A stretch of 64,000 nucleotides of DNA. Source: JAAZBA01 sp964461815. GTDB lineage: Bacteria; Bacillota; Clostridia; Oscillospirales; QAMX01. The notes below the pieces were generated by a model. It had not been told where the DNA came from, made no database searches, and saw only the letters and a program-made list of their open reading frames with translations. Shown here piece by piece: positions 16,316 through 25,174 of this stretch (position 1 is the first letter of the stretch; the number at the start of each line of letters is the position of its first letter). The translations under genes and the position numbers were made by a program. The DNA lies in assembly GCA_964461815.1 (NCBI GenBank), contig CAYWVF010000011.1, positions 1 to 64,000 of the forward strand, read 5' to 3'.

Positions 16316-16792
16316 TTAGTTTAAGTCTATTTCTTGAGGAACGATAAAGTATTCTGTATAATAGGTGTTTCGCAGGAAAGTATAGGACATTCCGGCTGCT
16401 TTAATGGCGTGTTCGGTAGCCAGATGAACATCCTCCATTCCAAGTTTCGCCTTGTGAGGATAAGCAAGTCCGGTATAAACAATTTGCCGGATCCCTGCTT
16501 TGCGTGCAGCATCAATAACAATTAAGTGATCTTGAATATGTTTGAAACTGTCCATATCAATTTCGGAAATAAACAGAAGCTTTTCTGCACCTTTGAAAAC
16601 CTCCGGAGCAAAATTGCCGGACTGGTAATCTCCATAGCTCATTTCCAATCCGAGTTTTTTGAGAGGTGCAGCTTTTTCTTCGTTGCGGTAAATGGCAACA
16701 ATATCGTTAGGATCAATCCCATGTTGTAAGAGGGATTCGATGACTTTTCCACCATAATTTCCGGTAGCCCCGACGATAGCAATTTTACTCAT
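16316..16792 (-). CDS. NmrA/QorB-type NAD(P)-binding oxidoreductase, C-terminally short
   Basis: 158 residues. The N-terminal Rossmann fold is clear: KIAIVGATGNYGGKVIESLL, then AIYRNEEKAAPLKKLGLEMSYGDY, the ISEIDMDS loop, and the HAIKAAGMSYTFLRNTYYTEYF stretch of quinone oxidoreductase 2 (QorB/YtfG-like) proteins. Full family members run to about 280 residues. Here the C-terminal substrate half is missing, and a strong terminator begins 14 bases past the stop. It is divergent from an HxlR regulator gene, a very common pairing in which the regulator responds to reactive electrophiles. Whether the short form is folded and active is doubtful. Confidence 0.78.
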   Translation of the reverse strand: MSKIAIVGATGNYGGKVIESLLQHGIDPNDIVAIYRNEEKAAPLKKLGLEMSYGDYQSGNFAPEVFKGAEKLLFISEIDMDSFKHIQDHLIVIDAARKAGIRQIVYTGLAYPHKAKLGMEDVHLATEHAIKAAGMSYTFLRNTYYTEYFIVPQEIDLN

Positions 16793-16903
16793 AATAAACT
16801 CCTTTAGTTTAACTTGTTGAGTATATTATAATAAGATAAAATAAACAAGTACGATATTTTTGTATCCTATGTTACTTTTAGGATACTGTAAGGAGGTTAG
16901 GTT

Positions 16904-17221
16904 ATGGTATTGACCAAGGAAATTCTCAGCAATTGTCCAATTACAACGGCACAGAGGGTTCTTTCAAGCAAATGGAGTTTAGTAATCATATTTATATTAA
17001 AAGATCATCCGGTAAGATTTTATGAGCTGTTGAGAATATTTGATAGTATGAATCATACAACTCTTACAAAACAGCTGAGACAATTAGAGGAGTTTGGCGT
17101 TGTTCATCGAGAGGTATATCATCAAGTTCCACCGAGGGTTGAATATTCTTTGACTGAACTGGGACATAAATTAGAACCAACATTGGTTTGTTTATCTGAA
17201 TGGGAGGCAGGAATATATTAG
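16904..17221 (+). CDS. HxlR family transcriptional regulator
   Basis: 105-residue winged-helix protein. The HxlR signature runs from CPITTAQRVLSSKWSLVIIFILKDHPVRFYELLR through MNHTTLTKQLRQLEEFGVVHREVY to VEYSLTELGHKLEP. Cys13, next to Pro, is the position where HxlR/YodB-type redox sensors carry their reactive cysteine. It is divergent from the QorB-like gene, with about 110 bases between the two starts where its operator should lie. It has an AGGAGG ribosome-binding site. It likely controls the neighbouring oxidoreductase. Confidence 0.93.
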   Translation: MVLTKEILSNCPITTAQRVLSSKWSLVIIFILKDHPVRFYELLRIFDSMNHTTLTKQLRQLEEFGVVHREVYHQVPPRVEYSLTELGHKLEPTLVCLSEWEAGIY

Positions 17222-17590
17222 AGAACGGGGAAAAATGCAGGAGCAATATTGAATTGGTTTTGTGAAGTATTGGAATGATAAATTCCGATTTATAGGGCAG
17301 ATAAGCAAGCGAAAATTCCTTTAGAAACTAAATGGCGCTTATTCTTATCTCTATCAAAAGTATGTGCATACAGTCAGCAAGTCGGCTGTGCGTAGCTTCA
17401 TTCTCTGTCAGCAGAAAAAACTGCATGACTGAGAATGCCCGGTCACTTCGTTCCGTTAAGATAGCTACGTACCAATTGCGCCGCTATGCGGCTATCGATG
17501 CAGATACTTGTATCTACGGTGGACATTGCCGCGAGTCTCCGGTTTACGACAAGTTTTTCGTCATCTGCAAATTTGTATATAAATATGAAA
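17222..17590. other. Gene-poor stretch next to the HxlR gene, nothing recognised
   Basis: About 370 bases with only short overlapping frames and no credible ribosome-binding site. Frames on both strands give fragments that I could not match to a family. It has palindromic patches (for example GCCGCTATGCGGC near 17481-17493). It may be decayed DNA from the same event that left the TnpV remnant. Confidence 0.4.
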
Positions 17591-17622
17591 ATCCGACCTA
17601 TGATAGTAACCATAGGTCGGAT
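17591..17622 (-). terminator. Terminator of the YitT-like gene
   Basis: Perfect 12-base stem (17591-17602 with 17611-17622), eight-base loop, TTT tail when read leftward, 28 bases past the stop at 17650. Confidence 0.85.
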
Positions 17623-17649
17623 CAACTGTTTTACAGCTACACGGAAATT

Positions 17650-18276
17650 TCAACACCTTTTTTCTCTCAAATTTACCTTTTTGATTATTCCGATCACAAA
17701 GTCAATACCGAATGTTTTGAAAAGCAAACCTACGAAAGAGCTTATAAGCATTACACGACCTGACAGGAATCCACCCACAAGCACAATAGAAATATCCGTT
17801 ATCAAGAGAGCTTTACCTATATTTATATTCGAATATTTTTTCACGATAAGTGCAATAATATCCGTGCCTCCGGAGCTTGAATCCACATAAAACATGATCC
17901 CACTTGCAAGTGCGATCACACATGCACCTGCAATAGCGGATAGATATATATTTGAAATAACGATCAGGTCACTGCCGAATACTTTTTCGAATACTCCGAC
18001 AAATACTGTAGTCAACGTAGAACCAACAAAGGTTTTTATTGCCATATCGCTTCCCAAAACGAAAAAAGCTGCTATCAACAAGGATAAATTGATCACAATA
18101 GAAATGGTTCCGGGAGAAAACATCATATATTTACTGAGGATCACGGATATCCCACTTGTTCCTCCGAGTACGATCGAATGCGGAAATATGAAAAGAACAG
18201 TTGATGCTGCATATAAAATACTGCCTATGGCAATAAATAAGTAATTTATAAACTCTTTTTTCACAAGTAAACCCAT
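17650..18276 (-). CDS. YitT family membrane protein without DUF2179 domain
   Basis: 208-residue polytopic membrane protein with about six hydrophobic segments. YitT hallmarks are visible: LFIFPHSIVLGGTSGISVIL near residue 27, the paired IVINLSLLIAAFFVLG segment, and the SSGGTDIIALIVKKYSNINIGKALLITD motif around residue 130. Typical YitT proteins have about 280 residues with a C-terminal soluble DUF2179 domain. This one stops after the last membrane helix, in a short basic tail (KKVNLREKRC). Function of the family is unknown. It lies downstream of a methyltransferase gene on the same strand with a 47-base gap. Confidence 0.85.
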   Translation of the reverse strand: MGLLVKKEFINYLFIAIGSILYAASTVLFIFPHSIVLGGTSGISVILSKYMMFSPGTISIVINLSLLIAAFFVLGSDMAIKTFVGSTLTTVFVGVFEKVFGSDLIVISNIYLSAIAGACVIALASGIMFYVDSSSGGTDIIALIVKKYSNINIGKALLITDISIVLVGGFLSGRVMLISSFVGLLFKTFGIDFVIGIIKKVNLREKRC

Positions 18277-18323
18277 CTAATATCTCTCTGTTTTTTGACC
18301 TATTTTCATGTGCTTTGTCATTC

Positions 18324-18950
18324 TCAGCTATGCTTTTTTACATAGTCCACTCTGAGCAGCATCTTTCCGTTCGGGAGCGGATACTCTCTTTTCAGAACCA
18401 TGTCATAGCCTATATCAGACATCATACTGTCCATTACCTTATCATCCATCTGATGATGTACTTCATCCAATCGGTCGAACACATGGATATACGGTGAGTC
18501 TGATACAAAGGATTCGTCTGTATTTATCTGTATCACGCACGACACATATTTTGCATTTATCTTTAAGAGCGTATCGCAAAAGCTTTTATATCCGATATAT
18601 TCCACCAGAAGATTTGCGATGACCAATTCGGAATGCGGCAGCTCTATATCCGAGCTTGTCAGATCAACGCATATCGGCTCGAAAATATCGGAAATAGACC
18701 TGAATCTTCGTTTGCACTCATCAAGGTAGCTCCGATTCAGGTCTACGCCATATATTCTGTCAAACGAGCTGCTCTCCACATGCTCTAAACCATTTCCACC
18801 TGCTACTCCGAGTATCATCGCAGTTCTTACGCTATGTTCGTAAAGCTGCTCTCTCATAATTGAGCTGAGTGTTTGAAGCTGATATACGCTTTCAAGCTTC
18901 ATATGATTCTCATAATCTGATAGCTCTATCTCTTGCCACGGATTTTTCAT
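18324..18950 (-). CDS. Class I SAM-dependent methyltransferase-like protein
   Basis: 208 residues. A degenerate motif I ILGVAGGNGLEHV (about residues 45-57) is followed by YGVDLNRSYLDECKRRF and a PHSELVIANLLVEYIG stretch, the layout of the methyltransferase fold. It begins 7 bases after the permease gene of the sugar ABC operon and so may be its last gene, though it has no obvious place in sugar uptake. Substrate is unknown. Confidence 0.75.
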   Translation of the reverse strand: MKNPWQEIELSDYENHMKLESVYQLQTLSSIMREQLYEHSVRTAMILGVAGGNGLEHVESSSFDRIYGVDLNRSYLDECKRRFRSISDIFEPICVDLTSSDIELPHSELVIANLLVEYIGYKSFCDTLLKINAKYVSCVIQINTDESFVSDSPYIHVFDRLDEVHHQMDDKVMDSMMSDIGYDMVLKREYPLPNGKMLLRVDYVKKHS

Positions 18951-18957
18951 ACATTCA

Positions 18958-19827
18958 CTATTCTTTTACGCTTCCGGCTAATATTCCTGCTACGAAATAC
19001 TTTTGCATACTCAAAAAAACTACAAAAACTACGCTCGTCGTTATCAATGTAGCTGCCATAAGCTGATTCCAGAATATTTCGCCCTCATTTCTAAATGTAG
19101 TAAGTGCAAGCTGTACAGTTGTGATCCTGCCCGAGCCTGTGTTTGTCATAACAAGAGGCCATGTATACTCATTCCATGCTCCGATAAACTTCAATACTGC
19201 CAGTGAAGCCAGTACAGCCTTTGACAGTGGGAGAAATATCGTAACAAATGCTCTGAAGCGTCCGCAACCGTCCATTTTTGCGGCTTCATCAAGTTCACGA
19301 GGGAACATAATATAGAACTGTCGGCACATGAATACTCCGAATGAGCCTGCAAGGAACGGCAGCATAAGCCCTAAATATGTATCTACAAAGCCTGTACCGC
19401 CCTGTCCGAATATGTTGTTTCCGCCTACGAGCGGGAAATTTTTCACTAATACAAACAGAGGTACGAGTGTTACCTGGGGAGGTATCATCATGCCCACAAG
19501 TACCATTATAAAAAGTGTTCTTCTGAATGGGAATCGTATCCTGGCGAAGACATAGCCTGTCATCGCATTTATAAAAAGACTGACAACGGTAGCCGTTGTA
19601 GTTACGAATATGCTGTTTAATATATATCTCGGCCAATTGCCGTTAGACATTGCATCCGCATAATTTTGAAACTGCCACGACTTCGGGATGAGTATCAGCT
19701 CACCCGAGTATATTTCACTCATCGATTGCAGGCTGACTGACAGCATGACAAAAAACGGGAATGCTGTAATAAGTACTCCGATTATAAGAACGATATTACC
19801 TATCCATCGCCATATACGCTGCTTCAT
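18958..19827 (-). CDS. Carbohydrate ABC transporter permease (MalG type)
   Basis: 289-residue CUT1-family inner permease with six membrane segments. The EAA loop that docks the ATPase reads ELDEAAKMDGCGRFRAFVTIFLPLSKAVLA in pieces, and the family stretch WNEYTWPLVM follows. Its start overlaps the stop of the upstream permease by four bases (ATGA). It works with the permease and lipoprotein encoded just upstream to import a sugar or oligosaccharide. No ATPase gene is present in the operon, so a shared MsmK-like ATPase encoded elsewhere is likely. Confidence 0.95.
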   Translation of the reverse strand: MKQRIWRWIGNIVLIIGVLITAFPFFVMLSVSLQSMSEIYSGELILIPKSWQFQNYADAMSNGNWPRYILNSIFVTTTATVVSLFINAMTGYVFARIRFPFRRTLFIMVLVGMMIPPQVTLVPLFVLVKNFPLVGGNNIFGQGGTGFVDTYLGLMLPFLAGSFGVFMCRQFYIMFPRELDEAAKMDGCGRFRAFVTIFLPLSKAVLASLAVLKFIGAWNEYTWPLVMTNTGSGRITTVQLALTTFRNEGEIFWNQLMAATLITTSVVFVVFLSMQKYFVAGILAGSVKE

Positions 19828-20702
19828 AGATCTTCAAGCTGCCTCCCGAGTTTCAGATTTATGACTGTCATAATCAGCACTATTATCAAAAGTATAACTG
19901 ACATTGCAGAAGCATAACCCATCTTAAATTCACTGAACGCTTTCATATATATCTGATGAGTCATCGTAGTCGTAGAGTTGACAGGTCCGCCGTTAGTCAT
20001 TATCCTGACCTGTTCAAAGGTTTTAAAGCATTCAACACTGAGTGTTGTTAACAAAAAGAATGTGATCGGTTTGATCGTCGGCAGTGTTATCGACCACGTC
20101 ATACGAAAACCGCCTGCACCATCGATCATTGCAGCCTCGTAAAGCGATTTCGGCACACTTTGAAGTGCTGCAAGATATATCATCATAACATATCCGAGGT
20201 TTTTCCAAATGTTTACCACGATCAGACACCACAACGCCTGATTTTCATCATATAGCCACCACTGCTGAGCCACCCCGAAAACCTCTAATATTTTATTGAG
20301 TATTCCATTTGTAGGATCAAACATATACAGCCAGACCATCGATACAGCTACCATCGATGTAACGTACGGATATATCAATGCTGCACGGCAGGCATACATT
20401 ATCTTCGACTGCCGATTTACAAGTATCGCCATTGTTAATCCGATCACCATCAGCGGAACTATCGAACAGGCTGCAAATACTATCGTATTTAATATCGAGC
20501 GCAGGAACACTTTATCCTGTGCAAGTCTTATGTAGTTTCGAAGCCCTATAAATTCTCTCTCCGAGAGATTATAGTTTGTAAATGAATCAAGAATGCTCTT
20601 GATCATCGGGTAAATAACGAACAAGAGGAAAAACAGCATGAACGGAATAAGCATAATATAAGCTGATATCGCATCTCGCTGTCCTAGCTTCAACCTTTTC
20701 AT
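19824..20702 (-). CDS. Sugar ABC transporter permease (MalF/UgpA type)
   Basis: 292-residue CUT1 permease with six membrane segments. MLIPFMLFFLLFVIYPMIKSILDSF is at the N-terminus in pieces, and the EAA loop SLYEAAMIDGAGGFRMTWSI precedes TLPTIKPITFFLL. It is the partner of the MalG-type permease. It starts 25 bases after the binding-protein gene. Confidence 0.95.
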   Translation of the reverse strand: MKRLKLGQRDAISAYIMLIPFMLFFLLFVIYPMIKSILDSFTNYNLSEREFIGLRNYIRLAQDKVFLRSILNTIVFAACSIVPLMVIGLTMAILVNRQSKIMYACRAALIYPYVTSMVAVSMVWLYMFDPTNGILNKILEVFGVAQQWWLYDENQALWCLIVVNIWKNLGYVMMIYLAALQSVPKSLYEAAMIDGAGGFRMTWSITLPTIKPITFFLLTTLSVECFKTFEQVRIMTNGGPVNSTTTMTHQIYMKAFSEFKMGYASAMSVILLIIVLIMTVINLKLGRQLEDL

Positions 20703-20727
20703 AGTGTTTTTCCTCCATCTATTTTAT

Positions 20728-22026
20728 TTAGTCGGCAGATATCTCAAGCTCGATCTGCTGCTGTGCATATTGGAGAGCTTCCTCGGCACTCGACTTGGAA
20801 TACAGTACCTGCTGCACCATATCATTTCTAAGTGTCTGGAATGCTGCTGCCCATGTTGTACGCGGCATACCGATACCTATCTCCACGCAGTGTGATCTCA
20901 CTTCATTCATAGGATCAATCGCTACGAATGCATCTACCTGAGACATACGTGTTACCGGAACGGAAAGCTCCTCTGCACGCTTTAAAACCTCTTCCTTAGA
21001 CAAAGCCGCTTCGATGAACTTAAATGCCTCATCCGGATTCTTGCAGTCACCTCCGATAAACAGCATGTTGCAGCCGCAGAAATTAGCCTCTGTACCGTTG
21101 TTCGGCGGTGTGGCAATAGCGACCTTGCCTGCATACTCCTCGTTCTGGAGCATCGGCGTGAGCGCAACATTGTTTATAACTGTCATAGCTGCATTGCCGT
21201 TGAGGAATGGGTTTACCTCGTTAGAGTTGTATGGAATATTTACATCGTCAAGGAAGCTTGTGAGGAACTCAAAAGCTTCTACCTTCTCAGGCGTATTGAT
21301 CGTCGGATTTCCATCATCGTCATAATACAGTGAGCCGTTTCCAAAAGCAAAAATATCAAACTCTACGAAGTTACCTGACGTCATCGGGAATGCAAAGCCC
21401 GCAACCGTGATCTTGTCGCCATCCTTCTGCGTAAGCTTAAGAGCATAATCCTTCAGCTCATCCCATGTTTCAGGCGGAGAGTTTGGATCAAGTCCTGCCT
21501 GCTCGAAAAGATCTGTACGATAAGCAAATACAAACGGTGTTGTTGAGTACGCAAGTCCATAGATTCTATCATTATATGTACCGTTAGCAAGTACAGAAGG
21601 CATGATATCGTCCTTTCCTTCCCAATTGTTGAAGTACTCGGTAATATCCATATACTGACCTGCTTCGGCACGTGCAGCAACGGACATGATGCCATGACCT
21701 ATAAGATCCTGACCGATACCTGCTGCGAATGCAGTATTCAGCTTTGTTTCCATAGCTTCACCGATGGCAGCCTCGTCATACTCTACTGTGATGCCGTCGT
21801 TAGCTTCATTGAACTTGTCGATAAGACCTTTCCAATAATTGCCCTCTGCCGCATCATTTCCTATTCTGATAAACTTCAGCGTTATACCATCTGTATCCGT
21901 GCTGTCCGAAGCTGTATTACTTCCCGACTGACTGTCTGTCGTATTTGCACTGCATCCTGCAAACATTACGATCAGCATCAGACATGCAAGAAGAATCGAT
22001 ATAAATTTTCTCATTTTTATGACCAT
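20728..22026 (-). CDS. Sugar ABC transporter solute-binding lipoprotein
   Basis: 432 residues from the ATG at 22026. A lipoprotein signal with lipobox FAGC puts the lipidated cysteine at residue 25. The mature part fits the family 1 binding-protein fold: ITLKFIRIGNDAAEGNYWKGLIDKFNEAN, the EAAIGEAMETKLNTAFAAGIGQDLI stretch and AYSTTPFVFAYRTDLFEQAGLDP (given in pieces). The start is uncertain: a TTG at 22035 has AAAGGA 8 bases upstream, while the ATGs at 22026 and 22014 are farther from it. It is the first gene of the transporter trio and is preceded by two stem-loops that may set its expression apart from upstream enzymes. Confidence 0.93.
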   Translation of the reverse strand: MVIKMRKFISILLACLMLIVMFAGCSANTTDSQSGSNTASDSTDTDGITLKFIRIGNDAAEGNYWKGLIDKFNEANDGITVEYDEAAIGEAMETKLNTAFAAGIGQDLIGHGIMSVAARAEAGQYMDITEYFNNWEGKDDIMPSVLANGTYNDRIYGLAYSTTPFVFAYRTDLFEQAGLDPNSPPETWDELKDYALKLTQKDGDKITVAGFAFPMTSGNFVEFDIFAFGNGSLYYDDDGNPTINTPEKVEAFEFLTSFLDDVNIPYNSNEVNPFLNGNAAMTVINNVALTPMLQNEEYAGKVAIATPPNNGTEANFCGCNMLFIGGDCKNPDEAFKFIEAALSKEEVLKRAEELSVPVTRMSQVDAFVAIDPMNEVRSHCVEIGIGMPRTTWAAAFQTLRNDMVQQVLYSKSSAEEALQYAQQQIELEISAD

Positions 22027-22060
22027 GCTTTGCAACGCATATTTCCTTTCTTCGGAATTT

Positions 22061-22121
22061 GCGATAGCTTTCACAGCAGTGAAAACTACCGCAAAGCGGA
22101 GTTTGAAAGATTATTTCAAAC
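22061..22121 (-). other. Two intercistronic stem-loops before the binding-protein gene
   Basis: An imperfect hairpin at 22061-22092 (arms starting GCGATAG and ending CTACCGC) and a second at 22101-22121 (GTTTGAAA / TTTCAAAC). They lack a clear T run. Such structures before a binding-protein gene often protect the mRNA or partly terminate, giving a different level of transporter and enzymes; that role is inference. Confidence 0.5.
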
Positions 22122-22144
22122 CTCTTTTCCTTTAAAACCGTGTT

Positions 22145-23257
22145 TTACCAAACATATTTCGGATCGCCATGTATGTTCGGCAGAGGCTCTACACGAACGA
22201 GTGAGCCACCCTCTTCAAATGACTTGATAGCTGCGAATGTATACTCGAGAGTTGCAAGAGCGTCACGACCGGAGGCTCTTACATGCTCCGGAGGAACCTT
22301 GTTTGTCAGATCCTCAAGCCATGCATTGAGTCTTACTGGGAACGTAGCACTGAAGTCCTTAAGACCTGTATCAAGCACCTCTGTCGGGGCAGGAGAAGCC
22401 ATCTTCTCATCACGAGCCTTTACCTCTTCGGCATCCCAGTAGTGGAGCTTTTCAACGCAGTTCTCGATAACGAATGTACCCTTTGTGCCTGCCATTTCAA
22501 ATGACCACCAGCCACCGAGTCCGAATACAGCGTCACCGCGCTGGCTTATGATAACACCGGAGCTACCGTTTTCAAAACGTACATGCACGCTGTTGATAGA
22601 ATACATAGGATCGTTTGCCATTGAACGAACGCCCGGCTTGTTCATGAAGCACTGTACATGTGTTATGTCACCACCGAAGTAGCGCATTACAGAGAACGGA
22701 TGTGCAAGGAATGCTTTTACATGTGCATATGGCTTCTGCCATCTCGGTGAACCGATACCGCCATAAGAGCAATCGCCGCCGTTGAAGCCTACCTTGTGCA
22801 GGATATAGACTGTCTCGCCGATCTTATCATTCTTTATGTACTCCATAGCCTTGTCAGCTGTCTTTGTGAAGTAGTGGTTGAGGTTACAACCGAGGTAAAG
22901 GTTATGCTCGGCTGCATACTTGACCATCTCTCTTGCTTCCACTACATCATTGGAGATAGGCTTCTCAACAAGTACGTTAAAGCCTGCCTTCATCGCTTTC
23001 ATTGCAGGGAGATAATGCCATGAACCGTTTTCATAGCCGGATGTCGTTACGTCTACGAAATCAAGGTCGGGATGTGCTGCGAGCATATCATCTAAGCAGT
23101 AATATGCTGTTACCTTATATTCCTCTGCTGCCTTATCAGCCTTTTCTGCGTTTATATCGCATACTGCAACAAGCTCTGCAAGCTCGTTTTCCATATAACA
23201 TTTGGCATGTGTGTTGCCTATGCCACCCATACCTACTATACCAACTTTAAGTGCCAT
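22145..23257 (-). CDS. Gfo/Idh/MocA family oxidoreductase
   Basis: 370-residue NAD(P)-dependent dehydrogenase. The N-terminal Rossmann fold has GIVGMGGIGNTHAKCY (residues 6-21) and DINAEKADKAAEEY. The family EKPISNDV lysine-proline motif is at about residue 98. The C-terminal alpha/beta domain has GGIGSPRWQKPYAHVKAFLAHPFSVMRYFGGDI, with the histidine region expected in catalysis. Members oxidise or reduce hydroxyls of sugars, inositols and related polyols. It is the first of two paralogs in this operon and lies downstream of the AraC gene. Confidence 0.93.
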   Translation of the reverse strand: MALKVGIVGMGGIGNTHAKCYMENELAELVAVCDINAEKADKAAEEYKVTAYYCLDDMLAAHPDLDFVDVTTSGYENGSWHYLPAMKAMKAGFNVLVEKPISNDVVEAREMVKYAAEHNLYLGCNLNHYFTKTADKAMEYIKNDKIGETVYILHKVGFNGGDCSYGGIGSPRWQKPYAHVKAFLAHPFSVMRYFGGDITHVQCFMNKPGVRSMANDPMYSINSVHVRFENGSSGVIISQRGDAVFGLGGWWSFEMAGTKGTFVIENCVEKLHYWDAEEVKARDEKMASPAPTEVLDTGLKDFSATFPVRLNAWLEDLTNKVPPEHVRASGRDALATLEYTFAAIKSFEEGGSLVRVEPLPNIHGDPKYVW

Positions 23258-23275
23258 CAGTAATACCCCTTTCGA

Positions 23276-24148
23276 TCATATAAGTTTTCGAAATTCTGTC
23301 GCCGACATACCCGTTATCTGCCTGAATTGACGTGAAAACAGCGATATATCGGAAAATCCAATTATTTTTGACACATCAGAGACTGACAATGTCTTATCTC
23401 TGAGCAATTCTGCCGCCTTTGCGATTCTGAAGCTTCGTGAATATTCTATAGGTGTTAAGCCTATGGACTGCTTGAATTGTCTTGTCAGGTGACTGGATGA
23501 TAGACCAGATGCCTCTGCGATCTCATCCAGAAGTATATCTCTGCTGTAATTTGACTCGATAAACTCGATCGCAGTCATTATCTGTCTTATATTTGCGCCC
23601 TTGTCTTTATCGGTATGTGTATTTTTGCAATACGCTCTCGAATACGCCACAAATATTTCCGCTAACAGTGCTTTCAGCTTTATCTCATAGCCCTCTGCTC
23701 TGTTTTTTATCTCAAGCTTCAGCTTTTCAAGCAGCGAGATCATTTCAGCCTTTGTCGCCGTATCGCAGTGGACATTTTCAAACGGAGGTATCGGATCTGT
23801 CTCGTACAGACGCTTCATCCCGGGAAGTGATTCGAGGTCAGATTTCAGCTCCTCCATAAGATCCTTTAAAACGAGACAGTTATATATCTTCGTGTGATTC
23901 GCGTTTATATAGCTGTGCTCCTGTCCGGGAACTATAACAAAAACATCTCCCGATGTCAGCATAGATGTGACACCCTCGCAAAAATGCAGCGTATAGCCCT
24001 GCTCTACAAATACCAATTCATAGAATGCGTGTCCGTGAAGACCGCATTTACCCTGATGAGCGGCATTTTGCACGCTTATCATTGGACTGTTTTCAAAAAA
24101 GTAACTGTTATTATCAAAATAACCGCCTTTTTTGTCGTTTTTATTCAT
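23276..24148 (-). CDS. AraC family transcriptional regulator
   Basis: 290 residues. The N-terminal cupin-type effector domain (HGHAFYELVFVEQGYTLHFCEG, then GDVFVIVPGQEHSYINA) is followed by two helix-turn-helix units at about residues 190-290 (LDEIAEASGLSSSHLTRQFKQ and VSDVSKIIGFSDISLFSRQFRQ, with the closing SATEFRK). Its ATG overlaps the stop region of the upstream Gfo/Idh/MocA gene by 8 bases. It is embedded in the operon and so should be its local activator, sensing the imported sugar or an intermediate. Confidence 0.95.
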   Translation of the reverse strand: MNKNDKKGGYFDNNSYFFENSPMISVQNAAHQGKCGLHGHAFYELVFVEQGYTLHFCEGVTSMLTSGDVFVIVPGQEHSYINANHTKIYNCLVLKDLMEELKSDLESLPGMKRLYETDPIPPFENVHCDTATKAEMISLLEKLKLEIKNRAEGYEIKLKALLAEIFVAYSRAYCKNTHTDKDKGANIRQIMTAIEFIESNYSRDILLDEIAEASGLSSSHLTRQFKQSIGLTPIEYSRSFRIAKAAELLRDKTLSVSDVSKIIGFSDISLFSRQFRQITGMSATEFRKLI

Positions 24149-25148
24149 GAACTTCCTCTACTTTAACAGGTAAACCTGTCTTTAACGATTTGATAGCCGC
24201 ATGAATAACTCTTGTTGCTTCAAGTCCGGCTCGTCCGCTGCCGTCGATATCCTCCGGTGCGACATCACGCTTGACCTCGTCTACAAATGAGTTTATTCTA
24301 TCCTTAAATGTATCATAAAAGCTCTCAAAACCGCCGAATACCGGGTTCGTATAAACACGCTTCTCATAATTTCCGGCAGGATAAAGTGTAGCCTCACGCC
24401 ACATATCTTCAAACACGAGTCTGCCGTTCGTACCGGCTACCTCACATCTCTCCATCGGATGTCCTCGTGCGATATCATAAGAGCTTGTAAGATGACCTAC
24501 AGCACCGCATTTGAATTTCATGTTGATAGATGCCGTCGAGTATATGTTTCTTCCGGGAGCTGTCATTGCGAAGCAATGTACCTCTTCGATATCGCCTCCG
24601 AAATAGCGCATAATATCTACCGAATGCGGATTAAGTGCCTTAAGATGATAGTACGGTGTCTCAAATTCTCCGAATTTTCCTATCCAAAGCCCCATATTGA
24701 TAAACAACAGAGAGCCTATCTGACCATCATTCTGCCATTTCTTAGCCGTTCTCGCTGCCGGAGTGAAGCGGTGGTTTAAATCGATAGCAAATCGAACACC
24801 CATTTTCTCAGCCAGAGCTACCATTTCCTCGCCCTTTTTCAGGTCATTGGAAATAGGCTTCTCGCAGAGCACAGATGCACCGGAGCGCAAAGCCTGCATA
24901 CATGGCTCATAATGATCGCTTGAATACTCATATCCGCCGGTGGATATGCTTACAATGTCAGGCTTTATCTCATCGAGCATCTTCTGTGCGTCGAGATAAT
25001 ACGGTACGTCGTATTTCTGTCCGGCAGCCTGTGCCCTGTCGAGGAGCCTGTCACAAACCGCGGCAAGCTCCACGTCGGGGTTATTGAAATATGTTCTTGC
25101 GTGATTATGACCGATATGGCCCATGCCGATAACGCAAGCCTTTAACAT
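24141..25148 (-). CDS. Gfo/Idh/MocA family oxidoreductase
   Basis: 335 residues. Rossmann motif CVIGMGHIGHNHARTY (residues 5-20) is followed by AAVCDRLLDRAQ, the CEKPISNDLKKGEEM motif near residue 95 and the DLNHRFTPAARTAKKW segment. The second half has HLKALNPHSVDIMRYFGGDIEEV, almost the same as its neighbour, so the two arose by duplication or act on related substrates. It overlaps the AraC gene, and the sulfatase-like gene is 26 bases upstream. Likely NAD(P)-dependent sugar dehydrogenase. Confidence 0.93.
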   Translation of the reverse strand: MLKACVIGMGHIGHNHARTYFNNPDVELAAVCDRLLDRAQAAGQKYDVPYYLDAQKMLDEIKPDIVSISTGGYEYSSDHYEPCMQALRSGASVLCEKPISNDLKKGEEMVALAEKMGVRFAIDLNHRFTPAARTAKKWQNDGQIGSLLFINMGLWIGKFGEFETPYYHLKALNPHSVDIMRYFGGDIEEVHCFAMTAPGRNIYSTASINMKFKCGAVGHLTSSYDIARGHPMERCEVAGTNGRLVFEDMWREATLYPAGNYEKRVYTNPVFGGFESFYDTFKDRINSFVDEVKRDVAPEDIDGSGRAGLEATRVIHAAIKSLKTGLPVKVEEVHE

Positions 25149-25174
25149 TTTCTAAACCTTCTTTATTATAATTA

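Noticed and set aside
17332..17763. 143-codon forward frame after HxlR
   Set aside because: No ribosome-binding site, crosses the YitT terminator and overlaps the YitT coding region; composition unlike a protein.
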